Source of the DNA: Solirubrobacteraceae bacterium
GTDB lineage: Bacteria > Actinomycetota > Thermoleophilia > Solirubrobacterales > Solirubrobacteraceae
Direction: 5' to 3'
DNA: 7,290 bases
Assembly: GCA_025935735.1 (NCBI GenBank)
Contig: JAICUS010000301.1
Span: 1-7,290, forward strand
A program made the translations under genes and the position numbers. Each line of letters begins with the position of its first letter. Within the stretch, counting starts at the first letter, position 1. The notes under the pieces were generated by a model. That model saw only the letters and a program-made list of their open reading frames with translations. It had not been told where the DNA came from and ran no database searches. Below, in pieces: positions 1-5,888 of the stretch.

Positions 1-611
1 ACGAACGTGGCCACGAGCCCGGGGGCGGCGGCCGGCAGCACGATGCGCAGGAACGCGCCGAGCTGCGAGCAGCCGTCGACCATCGCCGCCTCCTCGAGGT
101 CCCGCGGGATCGCGGCGAAGAAATAGCGCATGAAGTAGATCGCCACGGGCGTGAAGAACGCCGTGTAGACGAGGATCATCCCCACCCGCGTGTCGTACAG
201 GTGCACCGGCGTGTTGTTCTGCAGCCAGATGAAGCCGATGAACGTGGGCAGCAGGAACATCGAGCCGGGGACCAGCTGCGTGCCCACCACGGCCAGGGAC
301 AGCGGCCGCGCCCCACGGAAGCGGAAGCGGGCGAGCGCGTAGCCGGCGCAGCTCGCCAGCGCGGTGGCGGCGGCCGCGGCGACCGTGCAGATGATCGCGC
401 TGTTGACGAAGTAGCGGCCGAAGTCGACCGTCGACCACATCTGCGTGAACGCCTTGAAGGTGGGGTGCAGCAGGTCGTAGGCGCCGTTGGACAGCTGGCC
501 GTCGGTCTGCAGCGAGGAGGCGACGAGCCACCCCACGGGCGCGAGCATCGCCAGCAGGACGAGCCAGGTCAGCGCGTCCAGGCCGAGGTTGGCGAGGCGG
601 CGGGTGCTCAT
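1..611 (-). CDS. CUT1-type sugar ABC transporter permease, MalG-like (partial, C-terminus beyond window)
   Basis: Inner-membrane permease subunit that, with the upstream MalF-like partner, forms the channel of a carbohydrate importer. Only the first 203 residues are inside the window; MalG-type proteins are about 275-300 residues, so roughly 75-100 are missing. Hydrophobic segments are visible at about residues 15-33, 68-93, 104-128 and 142-163. The cytoplasmic EAA loop that docks on the ATPase lies at 171-193: it reads DLEEAAMVDG, then I190 and LP (192-193), matching the EAA---G---------I-LP pattern of binding-protein-dependent permeases. The ATG start overlaps the TGA stop of the preceding permease gene in an ATGA, so translation is probably coupled. 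The sugar cannot be read from the sequence. The family call is firm; the substrate is unknown. Confidence 0.93.
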   Translation of the reverse strand, partial: MSTRRLANLGLDALTWLVLLAMLAPVGWLVASSLQTDGQLSNGAYDLLHPTFKAFTQMWSTVDFGRYFVNSAIICTVAAAAATALASCAGYALARFRFRGARPLSLAVVGTQLVPGSMFLLPTFIGFIWLQNNTPVHLYDTRVGMILVYTAFFTPVAIYFMRYFFAAIPRDLEEAAMVDGCSQLGAFLRIVLPAAAPGLVATF

Positions 612-1597
612 GCGACCTCCAGATCGCGACGGAAGGCGCGGTACCAGATCAGCACCCAGACGAACATCAGCGCCATCAGGAGCGTCGAGGCGGCGGCGCC
701 GAAGCCGAACAGGTTGTTCGAGAAGGACTGCCGATAGATGAGGGTCATCATCAGGTCGGCGTCCGGCCCCGGGTTGGTCCCGAGCATGATCTCGGGGATG
801 GCGAACTGGTAGGCCGCGTAGATGACGCTGAACAGCAGCTGCACGGCGATCAGCGGGCGCAGCAGCGGCAGCGTGATGTAGCGGAAGCGGCGCAGCGGGC
901 CGGCGCCGTCGATCGCCGCCGCCTCGTGCAGCTCGGTCGGCATCGCCTGCAGGCCGGCCAGGAAGATCAGCATGGCGAACGGCAGCCCGCGCCAGACGGA
1001 CGGGATGACGATCGCCCACATCGTGTTCGGGCCGAGCAGCCAGATCGGCCGGTGCCCGAGGATGCCCGTGTAATCGACGAGGATCTTGTTCACAATCCCG
1101 ACGTCGCTCTGCCACATGAACTGCCAGAGCACGGCGACGACGAAGCTCGGGACGATCCATGGCGTGAGCATCAGCGTGCGCACGAGCTTCTGCCCGCGCA
1201 TCGGGCGGTTCAGCAGCAGCGCGACCGCCATCCCGCCGCACAGCGTCAATCCGACGGTCCAGAACGTGTAGACCGCGGTGTTCTGCACGGCGCCGAAGAA
1301 CCCGTCGCGCAGCGGGTTGCCCGCGTCGAACAGGATCGAGCGGTAGTTGTCCAATCCTGCCCACGGTGCTGCGAACAATCTTGCGAACGTGAACGTGTTC
1401 AGGTTCTTGAACGAGAGCAGGAACCCGCCGGCCGTCGGCAGCAGGTGCACGACGACCATGAACGCGACGGCCGGCGCGATCAGCGCATAGGCCAGCCGGT
1501 TGCGCGAGCGGCGGCGGCGCCGCCGGGGCGGCCGCGCATCTCGCGGGGAGATGCGCGGCGCCTCGGAGGGGGGAGCGATGGCGGTGTCTGGCGGCAC
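608..1597 (-). CDS. CUT1-type sugar ABC transporter permease, MalF-like
   Basis: First permease of the importer, 329 residues, a normal length for a MalF homologue lacking the enterobacterial periplasmic insertion. After a hydrophilic N-terminus with an arginine run (residues 24-34, a positive-inside signal) there are six hydrophobic segments near 36-62, 103-129, 142-163, 192-216, 247-273 and 302-319. The EAA loop is at 223-244: HEAAAIDGAG, then I241 and LP (243-244). The start is GTG, four bases after the binding-protein stop. No in-frame ATG occurs before residue 47, inside the first membrane segment, so GTG is the only sensible start. No good Shine-Dalgarno precedes it, which points to coupling with the upstream gene. 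Codons 13-23 contain a perfect 12-bp inverted repeat, described separately. Substrate unknown. Confidence 0.94.
   Translation of the reverse strand: MPPDTAIAPPSEAPRISPRDARPPRRRRRRSRNRLAYALIAPAVAFMVVVHLLPTAGGFLLSFKNLNTFTFARLFAAPWAGLDNYRSILFDAGNPLRDGFFGAVQNTAVYTFWTVGLTLCGGMAVALLLNRPMRGQKLVRTLMLTPWIVPSFVVAVLWQFMWQSDVGIVNKILVDYTGILGHRPIWLLGPNTMWAIVIPSVWRGLPFAMLIFLAGLQAMPTELHEAAAIDGAGPLRRFRYITLPLLRPLIAVQLLFSVIYAAYQFAIPEIMLGTNPGPDADLMMTLIYRQSFSNNLFGFGAAASTLLMALMFVWVLIWYRAFRRDLEVA
1531..1559. repeat. Perfect 12-bp stem hairpin inside the start of the MalF-like gene
   Basis: GCCGCGCATCTC (1531-1542) and its exact reverse complement (1548-1559) are separated by five bases. The structure covers codons 13-23 of the MalF-like gene and begins 43 bases after the binding-protein stop. 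Such a stable RNA hairpin between a binding-protein gene and its permease gene could protect the upstream message or slow translation of the permease. A further 12-bp palindrome, GGCGGCGCCGCC (1513-1524), follows in the arginine-rich segment. Confidence 0.6.
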
Positions 1598-1601
1598 GCG
1601 C

Positions 1602-2990
1602 TCAGCCGGTCTGCGCGAGCAGCCCGTCCGCCTCCTTGGCGGCGGCGTCGAGCTGGGACTTCACCGTGGCGGCGCTGAACGAGCCGTCACCGGCGCCCGC
1701 CGCGTCGTCGAGGATGTTGCCGAAGCGCGTCTTGTAGGCGTTCTCGATCTGCGCCCACTGCGGGATCGGCGCGTACGTGCGGCCGTTCTGGATGGCCTTG
1801 TAGAACGCCTCGTGGTTCGGGTCGGACTGCCCGACCTGCTGCTGCGGGTCCAGCCGCGACGGGAACATCCCCAGCAGGCCCGCGTAGTCCTTCTGGGTCT
1901 GGTCCTGCGAGAGGTACTTGACCAGCGCCCAGGCCTCGTTCGGGTGCTTGGTGTTCTTGAAGACCATCAGGTCAGAGCCGCCGATGAACGTGTAGGCCTT
2001 GCCGTCGGGCCCGATCGGCATCGGCGCCACGCCGACGTTCTTGCGGGCCACCGGGCTCCACGTGTCGTCGTCGGCGCGCGGGATCGAGCCGAGCACCCAC
2101 GGACCGCCGATCCACACGGCGAGCCGGCCGCCCTTGAACTGGTTCTCCACCTGCGTGCCGTCGCGCTCGAGCTGGCTCTTGTCGAACAGCCCGGCCTGGA
2201 TGAGCCCGGTCATGAACTCCACGCCCTGCTGGGCCTGGGGCGAGTTGATCGTCGAGGTCTTGGCGTTGCCGGAGAGCTCGGCGCCGCCGTTGTCCCACAC
2301 GAACGGCATCACGTTGTGGACGAGATCGAACGCCTTCTGGCCGGGCGCGCCGAACGGCTGGATCGGCTTGCCGTCGATCGACGGGACCTTGTCCTTGATC
2401 GTCTGGAGCGTCTGCTTGAAGTGGTCCAGCGTGTCGAACGCCGTGGCGGGGTCGATGCCGGCCTTCGCCAGGACGTCCTTGCGGTAGTAGATCGAGCGGG
2501 CCTCGGTGAACCACGGGATGGCCCACGTGCCGTCCTGGCCCTCGAGCTTGGTGGTGTTCCAGATGCCCGGCGCGTAGGCGCCGGACCCGCCGATCTCGCT
2601 CACGTGGCTCGAGAGGTCCTCGAAGCCGCCGAGCGCGGCGAAGAACGGCACCTGCGTGGTGCCGGCCTGGGTGATGTCCGGGCCCGAGCCCGACACCGCG
2701 GCGTTGCGGATGCGGTCGAACTGGACGTCCCAGCCGACCTCCTGCACGTTGACCTTGACGCCGGTCTTCGCCGTGAACGGCGCGATCAGCTTCTCCAGGT
2801 CCGGCACCGGCTTGGGCGAGTTGGGCATCGTCCACAGCGTCAGCGTGACGCCGCGCTGGAGCTTTGCGGAGCCGCCGCTGGCGGCCTGCTTGCCCGATGA
2901 GTTGCCTGAGTCCGAGCCGCCGCAGGCCGCAACGGCCAGGGCGAGGACTGACGCGACCGCCGCCGGGACGACCGCGAACCTATTGCGCAC
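1602..2990 (-). CDS. Sugar ABC transporter solute-binding lipoprotein (family 1 extracellular SBP)
   Basis: Extracytoplasmic receptor that captures the sugar and delivers it to the two permeases encoded downstream. 462 residues, slightly long for the family. Residues 1-22 are a lipoprotein signal peptide (basic MRNR, then an Ala/Val/Leu core) ending in the lipobox VAAC with Cys23 as the lipidation site, followed by a Gly/Ser-rich tether to about residue 46. The mature domain starts with a VTLTLW strand (48-53) and contains GSGPDI (101-106), both typical of MalE-like CUT1 binding proteins. The start is GTG with a good GGAGGAG Shine-Dalgarno six bases upstream (2997-3003). A 14-bp palindrome lies 25 bases before the start, the probable LacI-family operator. 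It heads a tight operon with the two permeases; no ATPase is visible, and many actinobacterial CUT1 systems share an ATPase encoded elsewhere. The ligand cannot be deduced. Confidence 0.95.
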   Translation of the reverse strand: MRNRFAVVPAAVASVLALAVAACGGSDSGNSSGKQAASGGSAKLQRGVTLTLWTMPNSPKPVPDLEKLIAPFTAKTGVKVNVQEVGWDVQFDRIRNAAVSGSGPDITQAGTTQVPFFAALGGFEDLSSHVSEIGGSGAYAPGIWNTTKLEGQDGTWAIPWFTEARSIYYRKDVLAKAGIDPATAFDTLDHFKQTLQTIKDKVPSIDGKPIQPFGAPGQKAFDLVHNVMPFVWDNGGAELSGNAKTSTINSPQAQQGVEFMTGLIQAGLFDKSQLERDGTQVENQFKGGRLAVWIGGPWVLGSIPRADDDTWSPVARKNVGVAPMPIGPDGKAYTFIGGSDLMVFKNTKHPNEAWALVKYLSQDQTQKDYAGLLGMFPSRLDPQQQVGQSDPNHEAFYKAIQNGRTYAPIPQWAQIENAYKTRFGNILDDAAGAGDGSFSAATVKSQLDAAAKEADGLLAQTG

Positions 2991-3015
2991 GACTTTCTCC
3001 TCCGTGGAATGGGAA

Positions 3016-3029
3016 CAAAAACGTTTTTG
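3016..3029. promoter_or_regulatory. Probable LacI-family operator of the transporter operon
   Basis: CAAAAACGTTTTTG is a perfect 14-bp palindrome with a central CG, standing out in GC-rich DNA and placed 25 bases before the GTG start of the binding-protein gene. It fits the known preference of LacI-family repressors for A-rich/T-rich halves around CG, and the repressor is encoded directly upstream. I could not identify a convincing -35/-10 pair around it, so its mode of action is open. Confidence 0.72.
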
Positions 3030-3062
3030 CTGGCGGCGAAACGAACGGGGCGGGGACGGTCA

Positions 3063-3077
3063 GGCGCGTCACCTCCT
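3063..3077 (-). promoter_or_regulatory. Strong Shine-Dalgarno at the repressor stop codon with no ordinary start after it
   Basis: AGGAGGTGA (3077-3069 on the minus strand) is a near-complete anti-16S match, overlapping the TAG stop of the repressor gene. No ATG, GTG or TTG lies at normal spacing downstream. A CTG eight bases after GGAGG (at 3063) opens a 27-codon frame that ends in a TAG overlapping the start of the binding-protein gene (stop at 2982-2980). It could be a leader peptide, a remnant of another gene, or chance. Confidence 0.3.
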
Positions 3078-4107
3078 AGGCGGGGGCGGTGGAGCCGCGG
3101 ACGAGCAGCTCGACGGGGAGGGAGAGCAGCGGCGGGCGGTCGTGGTCGCCGTTGATCCGGGCGGCCAGCGCCTCGCCCGCCGCGGCGCCGAGGCCGAGCT
3201 TGTCCTGGCGCAGGGTGGTCAGGGGAGGATTCAGGTGTCCGGCGAGCTGGATGTCGTCGAAGCCGACGATCGAGATGTCGTCGGGGACCCGCAGGCCCGC
3301 CTCGGCCACCGCCCGGATGGCCCCGATGGCCATCATGTCGGCGGCGGCGAAGATCGCGGTGGGGGGCTCGGGCAGGGCGAGGAGCCGGACCGTGCACTCG
3401 CGGCCGCTCTCGGCGTAGAAGTCGCCGTAGGCCACGTACTCGTCCCGGTAGGCGAGGCCCGCGTCCTGCATCCCCTCGCGGTAGCCGCGCAGGCGGTCGC
3501 GCCCCGGCCGCGACTCGAGCATCCCGGTGATCGTGGCGATCCTCCGGTGCCCGAGCGCGTGCAGGTGCGCGACCGCGGCGCGTGCGCCGGCCTCATTGTC
3601 CGACATGACGGTCTCGGCGGCGGGGCCCTCGAGATCCATGTCGATGCCGACACACGGCAGGCCGGCGCGGACCAGGCGCCGGACCTCCGGGTCGTCCGGG
3701 GTGAGGCCGATCAGCGCCACGCCGTCGACGGCATGGTGGCGGGCGCGCTTGAGAAACGAGTGCGGTCCGTAGCCATTCCCGGGCCGCTCGCTGGCAAAGA
3801 GCAAGAGGTCGAAGCCTTCCGTGCCGACGCGCTGCTTGAGCCCGCCGAGCACCTCGTGGAAGAACGGGTGCTGCAGGTCGGGGTGACCCTCGCCCGTCTC
3901 CAGGAACACGCCGATGACGTGCGAGCGCTGGGTGACCAGGCTGCGCGCGGCCGCCGCCGGCGTGTAGTCCAGCTCGCGGGCCAGGCGGGCGATCCGCTCA
4001 CGGGTCTCCGGGCGCACGTCGGCATAGCCGTTCAGTGCGCGCGAAACCGTGCCGACGGACACGCCGCTGAGCCGCGCGAGCTCGCGGATAGTGACTCGCT
4101 CCTCCAT
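3076..4107 (-). CDS. LacI-family transcriptional repressor of the sugar-transport operon
   Basis: Sugar-responsive DNA-binding regulator of 343 residues, a standard LacI/GalR length. The N-terminal helix-turn-helix is at residues 6-27 (TIRELARLSGVSVGTVSRALNG split as TIRELARLSG and VSVGTVSRALNG). The hinge helix follows at 50-62 with Leu57 in the position of the minor-groove leucine of LacI, which favours operators with a central CG. The periplasmic-binding-protein-like effector domain runs from about 63 to the end, with SDNEAG (169-174), GYREGM (208-213) and GFDDI (282-286) at expected places. The gene precedes the binding-protein gene in the same orientation by 85 bases. A promoter and a CG-centred palindrome precede it, and the second copy of that palindrome precedes the binding-protein gene, so autoregulation plus control of the transporter is the simplest reading. 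The start codon is ATG; GGAG abuts it directly, too close for a normal ribosome site. Confidence 0.95.
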   Translation of the reverse strand: MEERVTIRELARLSGVSVGTVSRALNGYADVRPETRERIARLARELDYTPAAAARSLVTQRSHVIGVFLETGEGHPDLQHPFFHEVLGGLKQRVGTEGFDLLLFASERPGNGYGPHSFLKRARHHAVDGVALIGLTPDDPEVRRLVRAGLPCVGIDMDLEGPAAETVMSDNEAGARAAVAHLHALGHRRIATITGMLESRPGRDRLRGYREGMQDAGLAYRDEYVAYGDFYAESGRECTVRLLALPEPPTAIFAAADMMAIGAIRAVAEAGLRVPDDISIVGFDDIQLAGHLNPPLTTLRQDKLGLGAAAGEALAARINGDHDRPPLLSLPVELLVRGSTAPA

Positions 4108-4110
4108 CTC

Positions 4111-4124
4111 CGAAAACGGTTTTG
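4111..4124. promoter_or_regulatory. Probable LacI-family operator at the repressor gene (autoregulation)
   Basis: CGAAAACGGTTTTG lies between the predicted transcription start and the ATG of the repressor gene. Its AAAAC/GTTTT halves are typical of LacI-family sites. It agrees with the perfect palindrome upstream of the binding-protein gene at 12 of 14 positions when aligned on the CG. Bound repressor here would lie just downstream of the promoter and could block elongation or initiation. Confidence 0.65.
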
Positions 4125-4131
4125 GAACCGT
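4116..4131. repeat. Small inverted repeat overlapping the repressor-gene operator
   Basis: ACGGTT and AACCGT arms are separated by TTGG, a 6-bp perfect stem in the predicted repressor leader RNA. It partly overlaps the AAAACGGTTTT operator core, so this stretch holds two interleaved symmetries. It may extend the operator, form a small leader hairpin, or be incidental. Confidence 0.4.
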
Positions 4132-4139
4132 GGTCCGGC

Positions 4140-4168
4140 AGTATGCACAGGCGACCCCGGGAGGTCAA
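4140..4168 (-). promoter_or_regulatory. Promoter of the LacI-family repressor gene
   Basis: On the minus strand TTGACC (4168-4163) is followed after exactly 17 bases by CATACT (4145-4140), a good match to the housekeeping -35/-10 pattern. Transcription would start near 4133, giving a leader of about 26 bases that contains the operator-like palindrome and reaches the ATG. This is the best promoter match I found in the window. Confidence 0.6.
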
Positions 4169-4198
4169 GGGCACACCGCGACGAAATTGCGAGGTGGC

Positions 4199-4870
4199 AT
4201 GGCGAGCATCGGGGAGCTGCGCGAAGGGCCGCTGCACCGGGCGCTGAAGGACCGGCTCGCGCGGCCGGGCGACCGGGCCGAGGTGCGGGTCGAGGGGTTC
4301 GTCATCGACCTCGTGCGCGCGGACGGCGAGCTCGTGGAGATCCAGACCGGCGGGTTCGCCCCGCTGCGGGCCAAGCTCGACGCGCTGCTCGACCGTCACC
4401 GGATGCGGATCGTCCACCCCGTGCCGGCGCGGCGGCGCGTGGTGCGCGTGGACGCCGGCGGCGAGGTGCTCTCTGCGCGCGCGTCGCCGCTGCACCCAAC
4501 GACTACTGCGATCTTCGAGCGCCTCGTCTCCTTCCCCACCCTGCTCTCGCACCCGCACCTGACGGTCGAGGTGCTGCTGTGCGCCGAGGACCACGTGCGC
4601 GCGCCGGCGCCCGTGCGCGGCCGGCGGTTCACGCGGGATCCGGGGGAGCGGCGGCTGGTCGAGGTGCTCTCGCGCGTCGAGTTGTCCGGCGCCTCTGACC
4701 TGGCCGCGCTGGTGGCGCTGCCGGGCGGCGAGTTCACCACCCGCGAGCTTGCCTCGGCGATGGGCGTGCCGCTCCCGCTCGCTCAGAAGGCCGCGCACTG
4801 CCTGCGGGCTCTGTGTGTGCTCGAGCCGGCCGGCCGCCGTGGGCGCGCGCCGGTGCACCGTGTCGCGTGA
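4199..4870 (+). CDS. Conserved hypothetical protein with possible PD-(D/E)XK-like core (EIQ motif) and C-terminal winged helix
   Basis: 223 residues, function unknown. I recognise the opening pattern (IGELREGPLH, then GDR.EV.V.GFVIDLVR and ELVEIQT) as a conserved uncharacterised family, but cannot attach a characterised activity. Residues 33-50 give Gly33, Asp37, then Glu47-Ile-Gln49, the D...ExQ arrangement found in variant PD-(D/E)XK nuclease folds, where Gln replaces the usual Lys; Glu9 could be the helix-borne acidic residue and Lys59 lies shortly after. The C-terminal part (about 152-223) looks like a winged helix, with EFTTRELASAMGVPLPLAQKAA (178-199, quoted in two parts: EFTTRELASA and MGVPLPLAQKAA) as its helix-turn-helix. 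The chosen ATG has GAGGTG just before it and fits the family start; an in-frame extension to 4049 would run antisense through the repressor gene and is rejected. The gene is divergent from the repressor and 72 bases or more before the next gene. The existence of the gene is well supported; the nuclease-like reading is inference. Confidence 0.82.
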   Translation: MASIGELREGPLHRALKDRLARPGDRAEVRVEGFVIDLVRADGELVEIQTGGFAPLRAKLDALLDRHRMRIVHPVPARRRVVRVDAGGEVLSARASPLHPTTTAIFERLVSFPTLLSHPHLTVEVLLCAEDHVRAPAPVRGRRFTRDPGERRLVEVLSRVELSGASDLAALVALPGGEFTTRELASAMGVPLPLAQKAAHCLRALCVLEPAGRRGRAPVHRVA

Positions 4871-4931
4871 CGGCGTGGCGGGCTTGGCGAACGGCTGGCT
4901 GGGTAGGGGGGTGGTCCCTTTGGGCGGAGAC

Positions 4932-5038
4932 TTGGCACAGAATTGGCACAGTCCTCCGCGGTTTCGTGCGGACTTTCGTGCCACGGTCACGGGGTGGGTC
5001 ACAGGACTTTCGCCCAGGGCAAGTTTCGTGACCCACCC
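4932..5038. repeat. Cluster of short direct and inverted repeats at the start of the AbiEi/DUF559 gene
   Basis: TTGGCACAG occurs at 4932 and 4943 (11-base period); TTTCGTG at 4962, 4974 and 5024; GGACTTTCG at 4970 and 5004; GGTCAC at 4985 and 4997 (12-base period). An 11-bp perfect inverted repeat pairs GGGTGGGTCAC (4992-5002) with GTGACCCACCC (5028-5038). The region spans both candidate start codons. AbiEi-type regulators bind inverted repeats at their own promoters, so a control role is possible, but the site lies at or beyond the start codons. Confidence 0.5.
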
Positions 5039-5842
5039 GACGTTCGCATCGCCGCGGTCGCGAACGGCCAGCACGGGCTGATCACGATCGGCCAGCTCCG
5101 CGAGGCCGGCCTCGACGACCCCGCGGTGTGGCGTCGCGTCCGCGCCGGGCGGCTGCACCGGGTCACGCGCGGGGTCTATGCGGTCGGCCATGCGAGCCTG
5201 TCACAGGAGGGACGATGGCTCGCGGCGGTGCTCGACGCCGGAGAGGGCGCCGCGCTGAGCCACCTCGCGGCGGCCAAGCTATGGGAGATCTGGCGACGTC
5301 GCGTCGCCAGGGTCGACGTGGTGAGCCCACGCCGGAGCCGCCTTCCCTACGTGCATAGAACCCGGCGCCTCGGCCCGCGCGACATCACGAAGCGCCACGG
5401 CATTCCGGTCACGACCGTCGCGCGCACCCTGGTCGACCTCACCGACGTCCTGACCGCCGAGCAGCTGGCGAACGTGATCCACGAGGCGGCGTTCCGGCAG
5501 CGGTTCAGCGAACCGGCCACCCGGGCGGCGATACACCGCGCGCGGGGCCGCCGGAACCTGAAGCGGCTCGAAGCGGCGCTAACACTGCACTCCGGCGGCA
5601 GCGCCGGCACGAAGAGCGGGCTCGAGGACCGGTTCCTGGAGCTCGTGCGCGCGCACGGTCTCCCCGAACCGCTCGTGAACACAGACGTGCACGACATCGA
5701 GGTCGACTTCCACTGGCCCGAGCTGAAGCTCTGCGTGGAGGTCGACGGACCGGGCCACCAAAGGCCGCGGACGCAGCGCGAGGATGCGGAACGCGACCAG
5801 AGGCTGACCGCGGCGGGGTACCGCGTCATAAGGGTGCGGTGA
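4943..5842 (+). CDS. AbiEi-like winged-helix protein fused to a DUF559 (Vsr-like) nuclease-fold domain
   Basis: 299 residues from a TTG start, or 282 from GTG at 4994; the start is uncertain because neither has a convincing Shine-Dalgarno and the first 35 residues lack family character. From about residue 36 it follows the AbiEi-type antitoxin domain: GQHGLITIGQLREAGL (42-57), then RVRAGRLHRVTRGVYAVGH (65-83), a winged helix, and VARTLVDL (159-166). The C-terminal domain (about 225-299) is DUF559, related in fold to very-short-patch-repair endonucleases: Glu228, then EVDFHWPE (253-260), VEVDGPGH (265-272) and ERDQRLTAAG (283-292). Such fusions are common, often multicopy and uncharacterised in actinobacteria. 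No AbiEii nucleotidyltransferase toxin is adjacent, so a classical AbiE pair is not present. The protein stops at VIRVR, right after the last core strand, where relatives usually continue about 20 residues (FTW-type ending), so it looks C-terminally shortened. Confidence 0.82.
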   Translation: MAQSSAVSCGLSCHGHGVGHRTFAQGKFRDPPDVRIAAVANGQHGLITIGQLREAGLDDPAVWRRVRAGRLHRVTRGVYAVGHASLSQEGRWLAAVLDAGEGAALSHLAAAKLWEIWRRRVARVDVVSPRRSRLPYVHRTRRLGPRDITKRHGIPVTTVARTLVDLTDVLTAEQLANVIHEAAFRQRFSEPATRAAIHRARGRRNLKRLEAALTLHSGGSAGTKSGLEDRFLELVRAHGLPEPLVNTDVHDIEVDFHWPELKLCVEVDGPGHQRPRTQREDAERDQRLTAAGYRVIRVR

Positions 5843-5877
5843 GGGGGCCGGCCCGCATCCGACGCGGCCGGCCCTCA
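5840..5877. terminator. GC-rich hairpin between convergent genes, probable bidirectional terminator
   Basis: GGGCCGGCC (5845-5853) pairs with GGCCGGCCC (5866-5874); outer TGA/TCA bases and inner GC pairs can extend the stem with small bulges. It begins in the stop codon of the AbiEi/DUF559 gene and ends 11 bases before the sigma-factor stop. There is no T-run on either side, so it is not a canonical intrinsic terminator, but high-GC actinobacteria often rely on such hairpins. Confidence 0.5.
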
Positions 5878-5888
5878 CGCGGATCAGC

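Noticed and set aside
1500..2900. Plus-strand open frame (466 codons) opposite the binding-protein gene
   Set aside because: Shadow frame: Arg/Leu/Val/Ala-rich with no recognisable domain, while the minus strand has a complete lipoprotein with signal peptide.
4049..4198. N-terminal extension of the 4199 gene
   Set aside because: It would cover the start of the divergent repressor gene and its promoter, lacks family similarity, and the ATG at 4199 has a Shine-Dalgarno-like sequence and a family-like beginning.
2656..4698. Long plus-strand open frame (680 codons) across the repressor gene and into the next gene
   Set aside because: It runs antisense to the well-supported binding-protein and LacI-family genes and out of frame with the 4199 gene; composition is Arg/Ala/Gly/Pro-rich without domains, as expected for shadow frames in high-GC DNA.
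4933..4948. Sigma-54-like promoter (TGGCAC, five bases, TGGCA, with GG and GC twelve bases apart)
   Set aside because: One mismatch in the -12 element, and actinobacteria generally lack sigma-54; it is better explained as the tandem TTGGCACAG repeat.
4943..5842. Complete AbiE toxin-antitoxin pair
   Set aside because: Only an AbiEi-like domain is present; no AbiEii nucleotidyltransferase gene is adjacent on either side.
5826..5888. Frameshift at the 3' end of the AbiEi/DUF559 gene
   Set aside because: The two other frames after the last codons show no sequence resembling the missing DUF559 end, and one meets a stop immediately.
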